This document shows, piece after piece, positions 35,901-47,040 of a DNA stretch of 64,000 nt (position 1 is its first letter; the number at the start of each line of letters is the position of its first letter). The stretch is from NCBI GenBank assembly GCA_022495005.1, contig JAGYXB010001327.1, positions 1-64,000 on the forward strand. The letters are read 5' to 3'. Source of the DNA: Rhyacophila brunnea. Taxonomy: Eukaryota > Arthropoda > Insecta > Trichoptera > Rhyacophilidae. A program made the position numbers and the translations under genes. The notes beneath the pieces were generated by a model, which was given only the letters and a program-made list of their open reading frames with translations, ran no database searches and was not told the origin of the DNA.

Positions 35901-37609
35901 ATGCCAGTCTATGTTTGCTATTCAGACCAGCACCTGGCACTTACGCTCTGATCTCAACTATATATTGGGCGCGCACATTTTTAAGTCGCACATATTGGGG
36001 CGCAATGTCAATCAACATATTCTTTTCGGAATCACAACGCTGGATATTTTTGATTTTGATACATGTTGTTTGCAAAATGTTATAGTAAAATGAAACTCTC
36101 ACGTAGGTATTATGCAGCCTAAAATCCTTTTTTAAAGCTTAAAGCTTTCGCAGTACTCTTATGGTTATGTATAAACATATTATATTATGTGTTATGTGTA
36201 CAGTTCACTGGAAAAGCGGGAAGGAATGAATTGTTATTAACCGAAAATGTACGGCTAACAAATATGTCACTTGCTTAAGTATTACCTCGCCCCTAGTCAA
36301 TAATATAGCACAACAACAAAGTAAAGACGCCGTTCAACAACAAAGTAAAGATGGCGTTAATCGGTGCTATTTCTCAAGTTTACATATACTCGTAGGTCGT
36401 TTGACATTTTTACATGGTTTTCACACGATCATTCCACGGAGATATTCCCCTACACCTCTCGGACCTAGCTGATGCGCTCACCAGCTTAATTGCAGATGAA
36501 CAAGATCCGTTTAGTTTTTCGTCACTTTATCGAAAAATTGAATCGGTTTTGAGACAAAGTTTTTTTTAAATTCTACGATATCGCGTTACAAAACGTTTAT
36601 AATTAAGTTCTACCAACTAATTTTATAAAAATAAGCCTTGAACTTTCGTGCATAGTTCGCCGGGTGTTGCTTCCACGGGTCATAATAAATGGAAGAGTGG
36701 ATACACCCTTATATTACTGCTTCCTCCACAAAAATACTTTATAGTCTGATAGAGCAGACTCCTCATTAACTACCACCGTGAGCTGAAAGATCTCTTTTGG
36801 CTTCTTCCCTTCCTTGGTAAGAAATTTTATCGTGACCCACTTGCTCGGTTGAATATCAGAATCGCGCTGAGCTAGAACTATACTAACATACTAACATCAT
36901 AAGTTCCAACATGCACGAACGCCATCAGTAGTTTCTTTCATACTGAGGTGGATAAATTAATGAGCACCCTACGTAGATTGGCATTACCCGACCGCGCTGT
37001 AGATGGTATCTCCAAGGACGAGGCGGCGAGTCAAGGACGCGCTGCCTGCGACTTCCTCGCGGCGACACAAATCTCTTCCCTAACTACGTCTGGTCGCCCG
37101 CCCACTATCTTGTCGAGCCTTCTCACACTACCCACTCTGCTATCTTGCAGTTACGTAGGGATGTTAGAAAGTTCTAAGACCAGGGAATAAATATTGCTGA
37201 TATGTAAATAAATATATCATTTTAATTACGCTTATTGTTTGAATTCACAAACTTCATAATATATGGTATATTCGTGATTATATTGTGTATACATTGTGTT
37301 ACATAATTATATTATGTTGTAAGTACATTTATATTTTGAATATTTTCATGCCATTATAAGTGGATTCAAATTTATAATAGGTGATGCGTAGGCTTACGAT
37401 TTTTAAGTGCAAAAAAAATGAATAATAGGTACCTAAAATATGTATATATATAATCGGAAAATATGTTATTAAAATTTCATAAATATGTGCTAAAAAAACA
37501 AATTTAGGTACTAAAAAATTAAATAAGTACCTATTACAATAAATCATATATATTTCAACGGTTTAATTAATTATTTTTTCACAAAAAGAAAACGCTTTAT
37601 TACAATAAA
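35901..37609. other. Mixed spacer; small tandem duplication, one unassigned frame
   Basis: Holds the 24-bp tandem duplication listed separately. An 80-codon plus frame lies in GC-richer DNA at 36948-37190, starting MDKLMSTLRRLALPDRAV; I recognise neither it nor its opposite strand. Confidence 0.35.
36311..36358. repeat. 24-bp tandem duplication
   Basis: Two head-to-tail 24-bp units begin CAACAACAAAGTAAAGA and end GCCGTT or GGCGTT (36311-36334, 36335-36358), differing at two positions. Confidence 0.8.
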
Positions 37610-37863
37610 TAATAAAATAATGCTTCAAATTTTCAAATGTGAATCTGTGTCGATTTGATCTTAGCAATTTTTTATACACGTGAAATACTTCTTTCTACTT
37701 CTACAGATGTTATTATTGCGTATGTAAATGAAACTATTTCTGAAGTAGAAAAAATTGGAACATCTGAGGAATCTGATGGATTTTCCAAAACAGCTTGAAT
37801 ATTCTGCAGCGTTTGAAGTCCAGTATTTTTATTTAAAACACTATTTAATTGGTCCAAGAACAT
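37610..37863 (-). pseudogene. Decayed hAT transposase C-terminal (dimerisation) domain
   Basis: The minus-strand frame from 37863 reads MFLDQLNSVLNKN..., then IVSFTYAIITSVEVERSISR. This fits the start of the hAT-family C-terminal dimerisation signature, in which a P-T-S-x-x-VER-FS stretch is followed by a basic R-x-L-F-E-N-x segment. The next bases keep weak similarity but meet stops (at about 37675 and again 13 codons on). Upstream transposase domains are missing. It is a dead fragment with no clear terminal repeats nearby. Confidence 0.68.
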
Positions 37864-38997
37864 TGAAATTTTGTGTTTATGTGAAAATATGTGCTTAAAC
37901 CTAGAATATGTAGAAATATGTAATTATCCAAAAATATTTAAAAATAGGTGCTAACAAATAGGGCTTAAATGTTTCAATTGTTTCAAATGTCTGAAACAGA
38001 TAGATATTTTTAATATTTGGTTGTGGGGCTCAAAAAAAATATTTAAATACCTAAGAATCTTAACCCTAGTGATGAGTAATGGAACGTGAATCTATCAAAT
38101 ATTTATATTCTGTTCACATAGTTACATCTATTACAGTGATGCACAACGTTTTTTATCAGTACCTACCTAGAACAATTTATCAATTTTCAAATTGGTCGGG
38201 GACCGCGCATAATGATAACATAACTTCTCTAGAGATTAAACGTAATCTTTTAAAAATAGATGTTTACAAACCTAACAACATGGGTGTCAGCGCTATTGAG
38301 ATCGGTAGCATCGCATGCTGGTATCTCAACTTTTGAGCGCAAACAGCGTGGTGTATTAATTATAATAACCTGATGCACCTCAATAAATTTTTAAAAATTA
38401 TGATTGTTAACGGATAGTGGAATTTTACAATTTTCACTGATATAGAAAAAGCTATATATATATGGGCATACTTGGCACGCGGGTTGTGCACCACTTATAT
38501 TTTGTCGTAGATCACAATAATGAAAGAAAGTATTATGAAAAATGTTTTAAACTTTTTAAAACTGTTAAACTGTAACTGTAACTGTAAAACTGGTAAACTG
38601 TTTTTAAAAATATATAGTTATAAAAAAAATTCTGAAAAATCCGCACTAGCTGTCTTTCGGTGTCGCTGTACGAACTTTGTGACATTCCCTAGTATCTTTT
38701 AGGTGGGGGTATAATATCTCTTATAATGTGGGGTTTGCATTAGATACGTAGTGTCAATTTTTGGCTTTACTTTTTTTAACTTAGGCATTGTTTCACAGAC
38801 ACAAAACTATTAATTACTTTATATTTATAATTAGAAAATGTTCCGGCTAATGTATACGCATTTTCAATTAAGGCCATACTGTGTTTGATTGGATCCAGTG
38901 AAAATATATCTTCTGAACAATATTAAGCTCTTTTCATTATTTAGCAAAGTAAATAATCGGACCATGTGTGTTTATATTTTACGAATTAGTTTTTACA
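37864..38997. other. AT-rich spacer with hairpin and ACTGTAA-type microrepeat
   Basis: Contains the hairpin at 38290-38340 and an imperfect CTGTAA/CTGTTAAA microrepeat at about 38560-38600. No gene seen. Confidence 0.4.
38290..38340. other. Near-perfect hairpin (51 nt)
   Basis: Paired segments in order are GCGCT/AGCGC, TTGAGAT/ATCTCAA and AGCAT/ATGCT, separated by small internal loops. It could fold as RNA on either strand or extrude as DNA. It is shorter than most pre-miRNAs and matches no miRNA I know. Confidence 0.5.
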
Positions 38998-39158
38998 GGG
39001 AATAATAAAAATGTTACCCACTTGCCAAATCTGTTGGGTCCATCCTATGTAATAAACACATATTGGAAAAATATAAATAATGCCAGTTGTGGGATCGAAC
39101 CACCACCGAAAGCTTTAGAGAGGGGCGCTCTACTAACTATGCCACAGTAGGGTGCATT
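38998..39158 (-). repeat. tRNA-derived SINE
   Basis: On the minus strand CTGTGGCATAGTTAGTAGAGC gives a strong A box (inverse at 39125-39144), and GTGGTTCGATCCCAC gives a perfect B box (39091-39101) with matching T-arm bases either side. Normal A-B spacing is kept. About 90 bp of non-tRNA body follow down to about 38998. The anticodon arm is not a clean hairpin, so it is a SINE and not a gene. Confidence 0.68.
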
Positions 39159-39169
39159 ATTATCATATT

Positions 39170-39201
39170 AATATATATATACATATATATATATATATAT
39201 T
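39170..39201. repeat. (AT)n microsatellite
   Basis: About 32 bp of alternating AT with one AC interruption, just beyond the 5' end of the SINE head. Confidence 0.9.
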
Positions 39202-39892
39202 ACACCGGTTTGATTATTATAAAAATAAATATTTCGCCACTAAGCATGACGTGTAAGCTGCTAGGAAAAGCGTTCAGCGACATAATATAATTATATGACA
39301 GCTGTTGGTGCATGACTGTAAGGGACAAGTTAAAAATTTTCGTTATTTATTTCCTATAAAATACACTACTGTGCTATAAATAATTATAACACACCAGTGT
39401 TTTATATTAATAAAATAATAAATAATGATATTGGCACCAGCGGTCGTCTTTGGAAGAAATCGCGAATGATTGTGCACGTTGTTTTCTTCTTCGTGCACGT
39501 TGTTCTTTTGAAATAATTATTAATTTAATTAAATTTTATTATAAATAATAATATATTAGGTCCTACTTACGTATTACGTATATAAGTAATATCATAATTT
39601 TTGCAAATTTCTTATTCGTATATGCCTATATACGCATATACCTATTCTAACTAATCATCCCTTATGTGAAGTGGAGTACTGAATCGATTTAATTTGACTT
39701 GGCCGCATATTTGTGGTTTCTTTCGACGTAATATTATTTTGTACCGCGCACAATGATTTATTATACTTTCGATACAGTTTATGTTTGGTTTGTTTTTATA
39801 ATTAGATTATTTCAATCCCATAAAATATGAAAATCATATTAGTTACGTCTAATAATAGTAGGGATTTATTCCATCGATTCCGAACATACTAG
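39202..39892. other. AT-rich spacer, no feature seen
   Basis: GTGCACGTTGTT is repeated at about 39471 and 39494; otherwise unremarkable. Confidence 0.35.
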
Positions 39893-39970
39893 AGGAGTGT
39901 AATCCGGGATAGAGCTTAAAATCTCGAGATTAGTAGTTTCAAGCCCGATACTGGCATCACGGGATTGGTC
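39893..39970 (+). repeat. tRNA-like SINE fragment, same family as 43270-43360
   Basis: AGTTTCAAGCCCGATACTGGCA (split here as AGTTTCAAGCCC and GATACTGGCA, 39935-39955) parallels GGTTTCAATCCC and GTATCTGGCA at 43328-43349. The first part is a diverged B box. The A box is poor. Confidence 0.4.
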
Positions 39971-41219
39971 AAAATATTAAGTTTCGAAAATCAATATTTT
40001 TCAATGTTTGTCGTAAATGGATGCAAAAAAAAATCATAGAAAAGTTGTTAATGTTTGTTTAGTGACAAGTTTTTATTTTGACTTAACTGGTATTTTTTTC
40101 TTTTTTTATCTAAGTAGGCACTATATACCTACTATATATTTTGACCCTTGCTTTGACAATCATCATGCTGTCATCCTTGTTATTATTATGGAAACGAATA
40201 ATTTATAAGATAGTTTAAATACAGTAACAATTGTATGGTACATATCATATTAAAAAAATGTAAAAATTTAAAAAAAAATTATAATGTACCTACCTAAGTA
40301 GGTACATCGAAATATATTATAATATGAATCTATTTTATAACTATTAAAATACTAACATTTTTTTTAATGTGCGTACATCTTTAGTACCTACACAAAATAC
40401 GTTATTACAGACGAAAATCACATTAAAGCTGTTTCCGACATCCAGAGATTCCAACATATTATTTTGATTGCTGTATTTCGAGTCAAGGAATCGTGCAAAA
40501 ACCCGGGATTGTAAACCCTAATACCTACCTGAATGAACGCATGATCGTTTTGACTATATCCTAGCTAGTGTTATTTTTTGGTAGATATTAGTTTCTGAAT
40601 CGTACCTACATATATTTTTAAGTAATTAGAATAATACTAATATTACAAAAGCGTTAACGTATGTAGATATTATATAATATTATATATTCAAAAAATAATA
40701 CCATATACAATTTTGACGAATAACTGAACATAACTGTTATTTTTATTTATTTAGTACGTGTGTAATGGATGTTTGAACGGACAGTACGTTGTCAATTTAA
40801 TTGATAACTATTTCAGAAACCAATGTTTAAAACAACAATAATTACATTGTTGAATGTCAACAAAATTACGTTTTGTCCGTCAATATGTTATACAAATACT
40901 TGAATTTTTATTACTTTCAAATGGTATTATTCCCGGAAAATTTGTAATGTTTTCTTCGGGCAAATAGCACTGCTATATTATTAATATTTACGTGTATCAT
41001 TTCAAAGTATTCATTATAATACGCATGTCATACATGAAAACCTTGATACTGAAACGTCTGAAACCGTAATGTTGCAAAAGATCTACTTTTATAACAAGTC
41101 TCGCAGACACGACAATAATTACGAAATAACGAGTAAACATGCCACGGTAATGCGGCAGACTTTGTTTTATTATTATTATTAGCGCGCAGAAAAGAAATAA
41201 TAATTTTCTCGGTTGCAAG
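39971..41219. other. AT-rich spacer, no gene seen
   Basis: A near-palindromic GTACCTACCTAAGTAGGTAC lies at 40286-40305. Frames at 40997-41243 on the minus strand are unremarkable. Confidence 0.4.
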
Positions 41220-41410
41220 TAAGTTCAAGAGCGGGCATTTCAAAAATAGAAGCGTCGCGGCGTCGATTCTCGGGCATCGCGGCGCTTTTTTGTCTCCCGG
41301 CAGCCGCTTTTCCGCATCTCTAGGAATGCGAATTTATTATGTCGTGTGATTTTTCTGGCCGGTGTGTGTAGTCGCGGCCAAAATCATCAGACGCACTTCG
41401 CTACCTACTC
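41220..41410. promoter_or_regulatory. GC-rich complex island, candidate regulatory element
   Basis: CG-dense sequence (GTCGCGGCGTCGATTC, CATCGCGGCGC and CCCGGCAGCCGC) surrounded by AT-rich DNA. No open frame and no repeat structure. Confidence 0.3.
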
Positions 41411-41765
41411 ATTGACATTTATGTGTGTATTTTTAATATTTTTTAATTAAACTGTGATTTGTAAGTTAAACCTAAATGTACGAAGCTTTGTGCTTTCATT
41501 AAGCCACGCTGGTCACGTTGACTTAATGACGTAAGAATTAAATTAACTGCAAAGTTATATACTATATTAAAAATCGGTGCGTGTACTTATGTACGCGCGT
41601 TAGTATAAGTTATACTTCTTTGGCGTAACAAAACTTGTGATAACCTAGATTCTTTGACTAGCCCTTAATTGTATTGTTATTTCTTGTTGTTTTTATTTTT
41701 AAAGCAACAACTGTTTAATCGTTCGTTTACGTAAGGAATCGCAAATGGCCGACAATAATAAATTC
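41411..41765. other. AT-rich spacer, nothing recognised
   Basis: No gene; leads into the X-box. Confidence 0.35.
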
Positions 41766-41779
41766 GTTGCCTAGGCAAC
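41766..41779. promoter_or_regulatory. Perfect RFX-type X-box palindrome
   Basis: GTTGCCTAGGCAAC fits the X-box consensus GTNRCC-N(0-3)-RGYAAC with no mismatch and is a perfect 14-bp palindrome (16 bp with the flanking C and G). X-boxes are bound by RFX factors, which in insects drive ciliary genes of sensory neurons. No ciliary gene is visible in this window. Confidence 0.5.
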
Positions 41780-42589
41780 GGAACAATTCTATTATTAAAT
41801 TTGCGTTTGTATACAACTGACTGATTCGCAGCTATTTTTATACTGTCGTAACGGTGTGTGCGCGCAGTTCACAATTTCACTCTCGCCCCAAAAGAAGTAT
41901 AACTTCAATAAATCTATGGATTTAAAGTATCTCTTATAATATATACTAATAATAATACGTTCATTGATAAAATACAAGCGTCTCTCCTCCCGCTCTCGCG
42001 AATTCACCGATTACACAAATAAATAAGAACAAATTACGGATATCAGACATGTAATATTTTCTAGGTGGTAAATTATAAAGCGTCAGACATGTGAAAAATG
42101 AAAGGTAAATTACAATTTTCGCCACAGTATAGAGGTTATCTTGCCAAACCTTTTTTTTATTACAGGGAATAATTATTGGCCATTTGCTCAATCCATCGAG
42201 TCATTGCTTAGAATCAAACCTACTTTGAAAAAGCGTCATGTCTATTTAAGCCGGATGCATGATTCATATACTGTGATCCACATCGCGGAGGGTTTTATTA
42301 TGTAGAAACGTATACATTTAAAAACCTTTTATTTTTATTTTTTCTTACTTCTAATGTTATATTTATAAATAATACGAAGTGTAATATAAGATAAGAATAT
42401 AACAGTGTGGGAAAAAATGATAAAAATATATTATACTGAGTTGTGAATAGCCACCAAGTAAACGCTGAGTCACTTGAAAATATTATACAATATATTATTT
42501 ATATTATATAACATATATCAAATATGCCGGTTTGGCAAAAAGCTCATGATGTTGAATGTATATAAAATGGCAGGCAATAAGTCAGTGGA
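41780..42589. other. AT-rich spacer, no gene seen
   Basis: Minus-strand frames at 41795-42191 are not recognisable. Confidence 0.4.
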
Positions 42590-42790
42590 TGTATGTAAGT
42601 GCGTTCGTTCTACCGAGCGTCAGTGGCGGGCGAGCGAAGGTTGCGCCGGATCGATTGCCCGTGCCCTCGTGACGCAGTTGTAGCCTGCCGTTGCTTGCCT
42701 ATTGACCGTTGCCGTTGCACAAGACGCCCAACACACAGGCGTCGGGGCGCCCGACCACACTCTCGCAACATAATATTTATTGTTGTGTGC
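42590..42790. promoter_or_regulatory. CpG-rich island, candidate promoter or 5' UTR
   Basis: GC-rich DNA with CGTTCGTTC, GTTGCCGTTGC and GGGGCGCCC words. Three overlapping frames of 64-69 codons look compositional. It could be a promoter or first exon on the plus strand (TCAGT initiator-like word at 42620), but no TATA box or splice donor supports this clearly. Confidence 0.28.
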
Positions 42791-43269
42791 GATTGAAATG
42801 TGATAGTGTCAGATGTTACAGATTGATTTACGCATTTATTACTGAAGACAACATGTTGTGTTTGTCATATACCTACATTCATTTGATCAATCATTTTTTG
42901 TAGAATTACGTAGCAGTTACGGCATTTATTATGTCAATGTCTTATCAGTTTATTATCTATTGTGTTTTTATAATATTATTTAGGAAATTGTCATTTTTGC
43001 AACATTTCATATAAGCTAAAACAGAGAGCAAATATGGAACGCATAGAAGATAAAAATCACTGAAGCAAGTTCCAGTTTGTCTTAAGTGCTATTTGCCTAC
43101 ACCTTATACAGTTTATATGAAAATTAGTCCATTAGGACTCCTTTTTTTGCTCCACTGCCTATATTATATTTAGTCTCATTCTCTATAGAAGAAGGCCTTC
43201 AACATATTTGGTGGTTAGTTGAAAGTTAGTTGTGGTGTGATCCACCTGAATTAATAATTTGTAATGTGC
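42791..43269. other. AT-rich spacer, no feature seen
   Basis: No gene or repeat recognised. Confidence 0.4.
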
Positions 43270-43360
43270 GTGATCTGTGGAGTTGTAATTGTGAATTCGC
43301 TCGTCTCTGAAGCTGTAAATTGAGGTTTCAATCCCGTATCTGGCAACAAATACATGTTGT
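43270..43360 (+). repeat. tRNA-like SINE fragment
   Basis: TGTGGAGTTGTAATTGTG stands in for the A-box side, and AGGTTTCAATCCCG is a good B box (43327-43340). The GTATCTGGCA that follows also follows the B-box-like sequence of the fragment at 39893-39970. Confidence 0.45.
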
Positions 43361-44299
43361 TTTTCGATAGGTATGTGTTTGATCCAGAGCATGGGTCCAA
43401 TAGATTGGACGAATGGCTAACGACAATTCCATGTAAACAATCTATTATATAACGTCTTCCCTATGTACACACATTTGCTCTGCTCGGGAGCGATACTGGT
43501 AATTTATTTTAAACTTAAATCAGGCTTCTGACAAGCTTTTCAAATTTTCCTTACTTTAATGCAATAATATCGGAAAAATATAAATTGAGAGATATCTCAT
43601 CTCTACCCTTTGCCCCTTAATGTATGTGCACCTCTATAGTCGTGGTCTATACGCTGCCGCCTTCCATGGTGCTGTAAACATGTCGGATATTAGTGACTCA
43701 CTTCCGTGCACCGAGATGCTGATGTATATTTTCCAATCCATATGTGTGTGTGTGTATGGATTTAAGTCAAATACCTACCTACTCAATTGATTGAACCAAT
43801 GGTAAACAATCTAAATTTTTTATGTAGATAAAATATTTTTTTGCACTGAAACGTTGCTTTGTGTTTTAGTTTATATGAAAATTGCGTATGAATTGATTTT
43901 CTCTGAAACATTATGCAGTATTTTGACGTTTTAACATTTCAGCAACTGTATAAAGTAAAAAATGAGTACCTTGAGTAAAAAACGCATGCCTTAAACTCAA
44001 TAACGGCCATAATAATTATTAATACGACCCTTATCATCGTATCAAGGTAATAAAATAACCCTCGTAAACATGAAGACGTAAGACGCCTGCATGATGCTAA
44101 TCAACATTTTTTTTTATAAGATTTCTCCTTAAATATATTTATATTAAAAATGATTATATTTATGGTCGTATTTATTATTAAAATGCACCCACAGCATGTG
44201 GTAGAGCCAGGTCAAAGGTCGCTTTTTTCGCTTCTTAGTCCGTTATTTTATGTCACTCCTGAAGTCATACCACCCCGCACAAGTAGTATCTGCCATACA
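43361..44299. other. AT-rich spacer, no gene seen
   Basis: A short TG run (TGTGTGTGTGTG) at about 43743; otherwise nothing. Confidence 0.35.
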
Positions 44300-44350
44300 C
44301 ATCAATTCTGGTCTCGAAGCGCAGTAGTTACCAACTGAACCTACCGGGTG
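44300..44350 (-). repeat. tRNA-like A-arm fragment
   Basis: The minus strand CCCGGTAGGTTCAGTTGGTA has an A-box-like TAGGTTCAGTTGG; no convincing B box follows. Confidence 0.35.
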
Positions 44351-44529
44351 TTCAAAGTAAATTATTGTTTACTTGGAATATTTTTTATTTAAATTTTCTT
44401 TTGAAAACGCGTGGTGTGTATGTTAACCGTCAGGTTATGTTCGATTTTTCGACCGTTGCGCTTTTAAATGTTGACCTATCATGTAATTGCACAGAAAACA
44501 CCGCGAGCTATTCATTATTGGGTGAGTTA

Positions 44530-44830
44530 TGTAAGCGTTATCCTTAGGCCGCCGGTTAACAATAATAATTAATGCAGTCAAAATGGAAACATGAGCTCGT
44601 AGCTTATTCGTCGGAGGTGCCGTGGCGTATAACGGGGCTCCAGCATTAGGCGGGGGATTATTGGGCGAAGGCACGCGATATTCAAATTACCGCCCCCGTT
44701 GTACGCGCCGGGCGGCTGGGATGGGCGGCATTTTCTCCGGCTCATACTTTCCGTTCGTGCCCGCCGTCCGTCCGTCCACGGCTGCGGTGCCGGAGAGCCT
44801 TTTTTATTAGTGAAGTACCCTGTTTAAGAT
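44530..44830. promoter_or_regulatory. GC-rich complex island, candidate enhancer or promoter
   Basis: One of the sharpest composition changes in the window: CG-rich with GGCGGGGGATT, GCCGGGCGGCTGGG and CCGTCCGTCCGTCC, next to a homeodomain-rich patch AATAATTAATGCAGTC at about 44563. Shadow frames on both strands match nothing. Confidence 0.33.
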
Positions 44831-45348
44831 CCGGTTGTTCAAATTGGCGTCTCCGCGTCAAATCGGTAGTTATTATTGGATTTAATACTACCGCTTCACG
44901 ACATAGATTCGGAGCATATGGTAAGTAACATGATGCCTTCGATTTAGCGCCGCATCCACCGTTTCTTGCCGTGTGAGACTTACAGCATGTAGATCGCTTT
45001 TGTAGTGTCAATGACGGATGAAGGAGAATCGGCAACATGTGTGCACAATTTAACATCAATATTATCACCTTAGGACGATCTTGTCTTTGTATTATGTTAC
45101 CTGAAGCAGTTCGGTGGAGCTGCACTCATACCAATCACAGAGGTTCATAAGCTACAAAATTCGGCGTCGTCCTCTGCTATTTTTCCTAGTATTTTCCTAA
45201 TATTTTTTTACTGTAGAAAATAGTGCAATCTTACGTAATATAAGTATAGTATTTCCTTGACTAAAAGTTATGACAATTTAATATGATTAAATAATATTAT
45301 ATAATATAACGCAACGAAAAAAATGTTGACGGAAGTGAGCCCTAGTTA
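44831..45348. other. Unassigned spacer
   Basis: A 127-codon minus frame (45125-44742) starts here and runs into the GC island; its protein is not recognisable. Confidence 0.35.
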
Positions 45349-45356
45349 GCCTATGC

Positions 45357-45966
45357 CAGGGTTGGCGAACCTTTTTATGTACGCGTGCCAAAATTTCCCA
45401 AATATTATTTTTCGACTGTCTGCCGAGCTGTTAGTTTTTCATGTGGAAAAAAAATGTTTTTGAAAATCCTATTTAAAAAATGATGATGTTCTAGATACCA
45501 CTCACAGAACACACCACACGTACAGTTTGATCACTTTTTCAATTACGCCATACATTTTGGTCCACCAATTTTGAAACTGTGCCAGAATTACTACAGTTTT
45601 TGTTTCTTATTTGGTGTAGTCATTTTTTGTGTGTAGAAATGAAATTGTTTGTTAATGTATTAATTAGTTTGGTTCTTATCGCACAAATTGACACAAGAAT
45701 TGCTCCGATCAAATGAGGCAATCTCTCGCCACAGTGGTCTCAAGCATCGTAAATCGATTAAAATTAGAGATTCGCGGCGCGGCATCCTCCGCCGCCAGAT
45801 GAGGTATTTTATTCTTGAAGAGTATTTGCTTGCTATTTTTTATACAATGCGATCTGTCATTTATTATGATTATGTATAGGTATTTTTTTTTGTCTTCAAA
45901 CGCGTTCCATGCAAAATCATCTCGCTTGCCACCAGTGGCACGCGTGCCATAGGTTCGCCACCCCTG
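45357..45966. mobile_element. hAT-type MITE, GGCACGCGTGCC family, copy 1
   Basis: The ends CAGGGTTGGCGAACCT and GGTTCGCCACCCCTG are inverted, with GCGTGCC just inside both. A perfect 8-bp duplication GCCTATGC flanks it (45349-45356, 45967-45974). It is 610 bp with no transposase. Compared with the second copy (50661-51321) it lacks about 75 bp corresponding to 51108-51182. Minus and plus shadow frames (45688-45990) run over its right border. Confidence 0.93.
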
Positions 45967-45974
45967 GCCTATGC

Positions 45975-46369
45975 AATGTGGTTGTTTCAACTGGGTATTT
46001 ATTGTCGATTACGTAATTAAACAGTAAAATCAAGTACTTTAATGTTATATATCAAATATGTGGTCTTTCATTAATTTATGATTGGTAAATGAAAAACGGA
46101 TAGTATTTATTAGACTTGTTATGCATAAATTAGTTGTTGTAAACCGAAAAAAGACACTGAAATAATTATAAATTGTATATCAACAACCACCAACATTCAA
46201 ATAGGTACGCATATTAAACATTAAACTTATAACCTATGAACCCATTTTTCTCGAATTTACCAACTTCGCTCTTATCGCTAGTTGATCAAAGATCGCAGAT
46301 ATGCATTTACATTTATCGAGGCTGTTCCATGTAGTTCGTATTCCTGCATTATCCTCTATTCAAAATGGT
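45975..46369. other. AT-rich spacer, no feature seen
   Basis: Nothing recognised before the frame that opens at 46282. Confidence 0.35.
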
Positions 46370-46690
46370 GTAAAACGATAGCGATCCCGTTGACGATAGT
46401 TTGGGGGCATCACTGCTTTTTATCCTCTGCCATTAATTTTATTTTTCTGCCAAGGAAGCCGGGTCTACGCGTGTGGCGTTGGATTTTTTTCTATTCTCTT
46501 TCTGCACAGAACCGTGTTTTTTTGTTCGGCGGTGTGCGATGTGCCTCTCAGCGGAACCTCGCATTTTTTCCTTGGAGTAATGAAACGAAAAGTCTTGCTA
46601 ACGATTGCAGAACGCGTTTATATAATGTCGGCAGTAATCTTTCCCTTCAAGAAAGAAAAGATGGAAACGGCCGTATGACAGTAACTGATA
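46370..46690. promoter_or_regulatory. Complex island covered by the longest open frame (159 codons), unassigned
   Basis: The plus frame 46282-46761 is the longest in the window. Its product has a basic/aromatic N-terminal half and an acidic tail with NGRMTVTDNGDNTY, but no domain I recognise, no clear signal peptide and no splice sites supporting an exon. The island is GC-richer than its flanks, which lengthens chance frames. A small species-specific gene cannot be excluded. Confidence 0.25.
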
Positions 46691-46859
46691 ATGGCGATAA
46701 TACTTATAGTCTATGTATAGTCCTGCCCTACTTGTTCTATAATACGAGTGTGTATACTTGATAACAAAAATGTATGAAATGAATACTTCCTCATGTGATT
46801 CGTCGTGTTGAGTTATAAATGACTAGATTGCTAGAAGCTCCAGAACCTATTTTTTACAA

Positions 46860-47040
46860 TTTGTAGGATTTCGTAGAAATTGCAAATTACTGGGCATGCC
46901 TTGCATGAAAACATGTGTTCCATGGTTTGTATTTCACCGCACTTGCAATGTAGGTAATTGATAACCACCATTGCACCATATCGTATCGAGGCTCCACCAT
47001 AGTTTCAAATTTGTTGTTATGTTTGTCACGTCACTATGCT
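46860..47040 (-). pseudogene. Decayed non-LTR retrotransposon ORF2 tail (Cys/His motif)
   Basis: The minus strand reads YLHCKCGEIQTMEHMFSCKA, then CPV. This matches the C-terminal cysteine motif C-x-CG-x-x-QTM-x-H-x-x-x-x-C-x-x-C of Jockey-type LINE proteins. Upstream on the same strand (to about 47040) a stop-ridden piece reads WSQRTG and other words expected from the W-x-x-LNR-RTG segment. Further similarity up to 47400 is too faint to call. Dead copy. Confidence 0.62.

Noticed and set aside
36948..37190. 80-codon plus frame starting MDKLMSTLRRLALPDRAV
   Set aside because: Considered as a retroelement Gag or host exon, but no domain, no similar second copy and no splice signals were found on either strand.
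38998..39158. Functional tRNA gene
   Set aside because: Both pol III boxes are good, but the anticodon arm does not form a clean hairpin and a SINE-like body follows; treated as a SINE.
39087..39290. 67-codon plus frame with a repeated YI tract
   Set aside because: It is a read-through of the SINE head and the (AT)n microsatellite.
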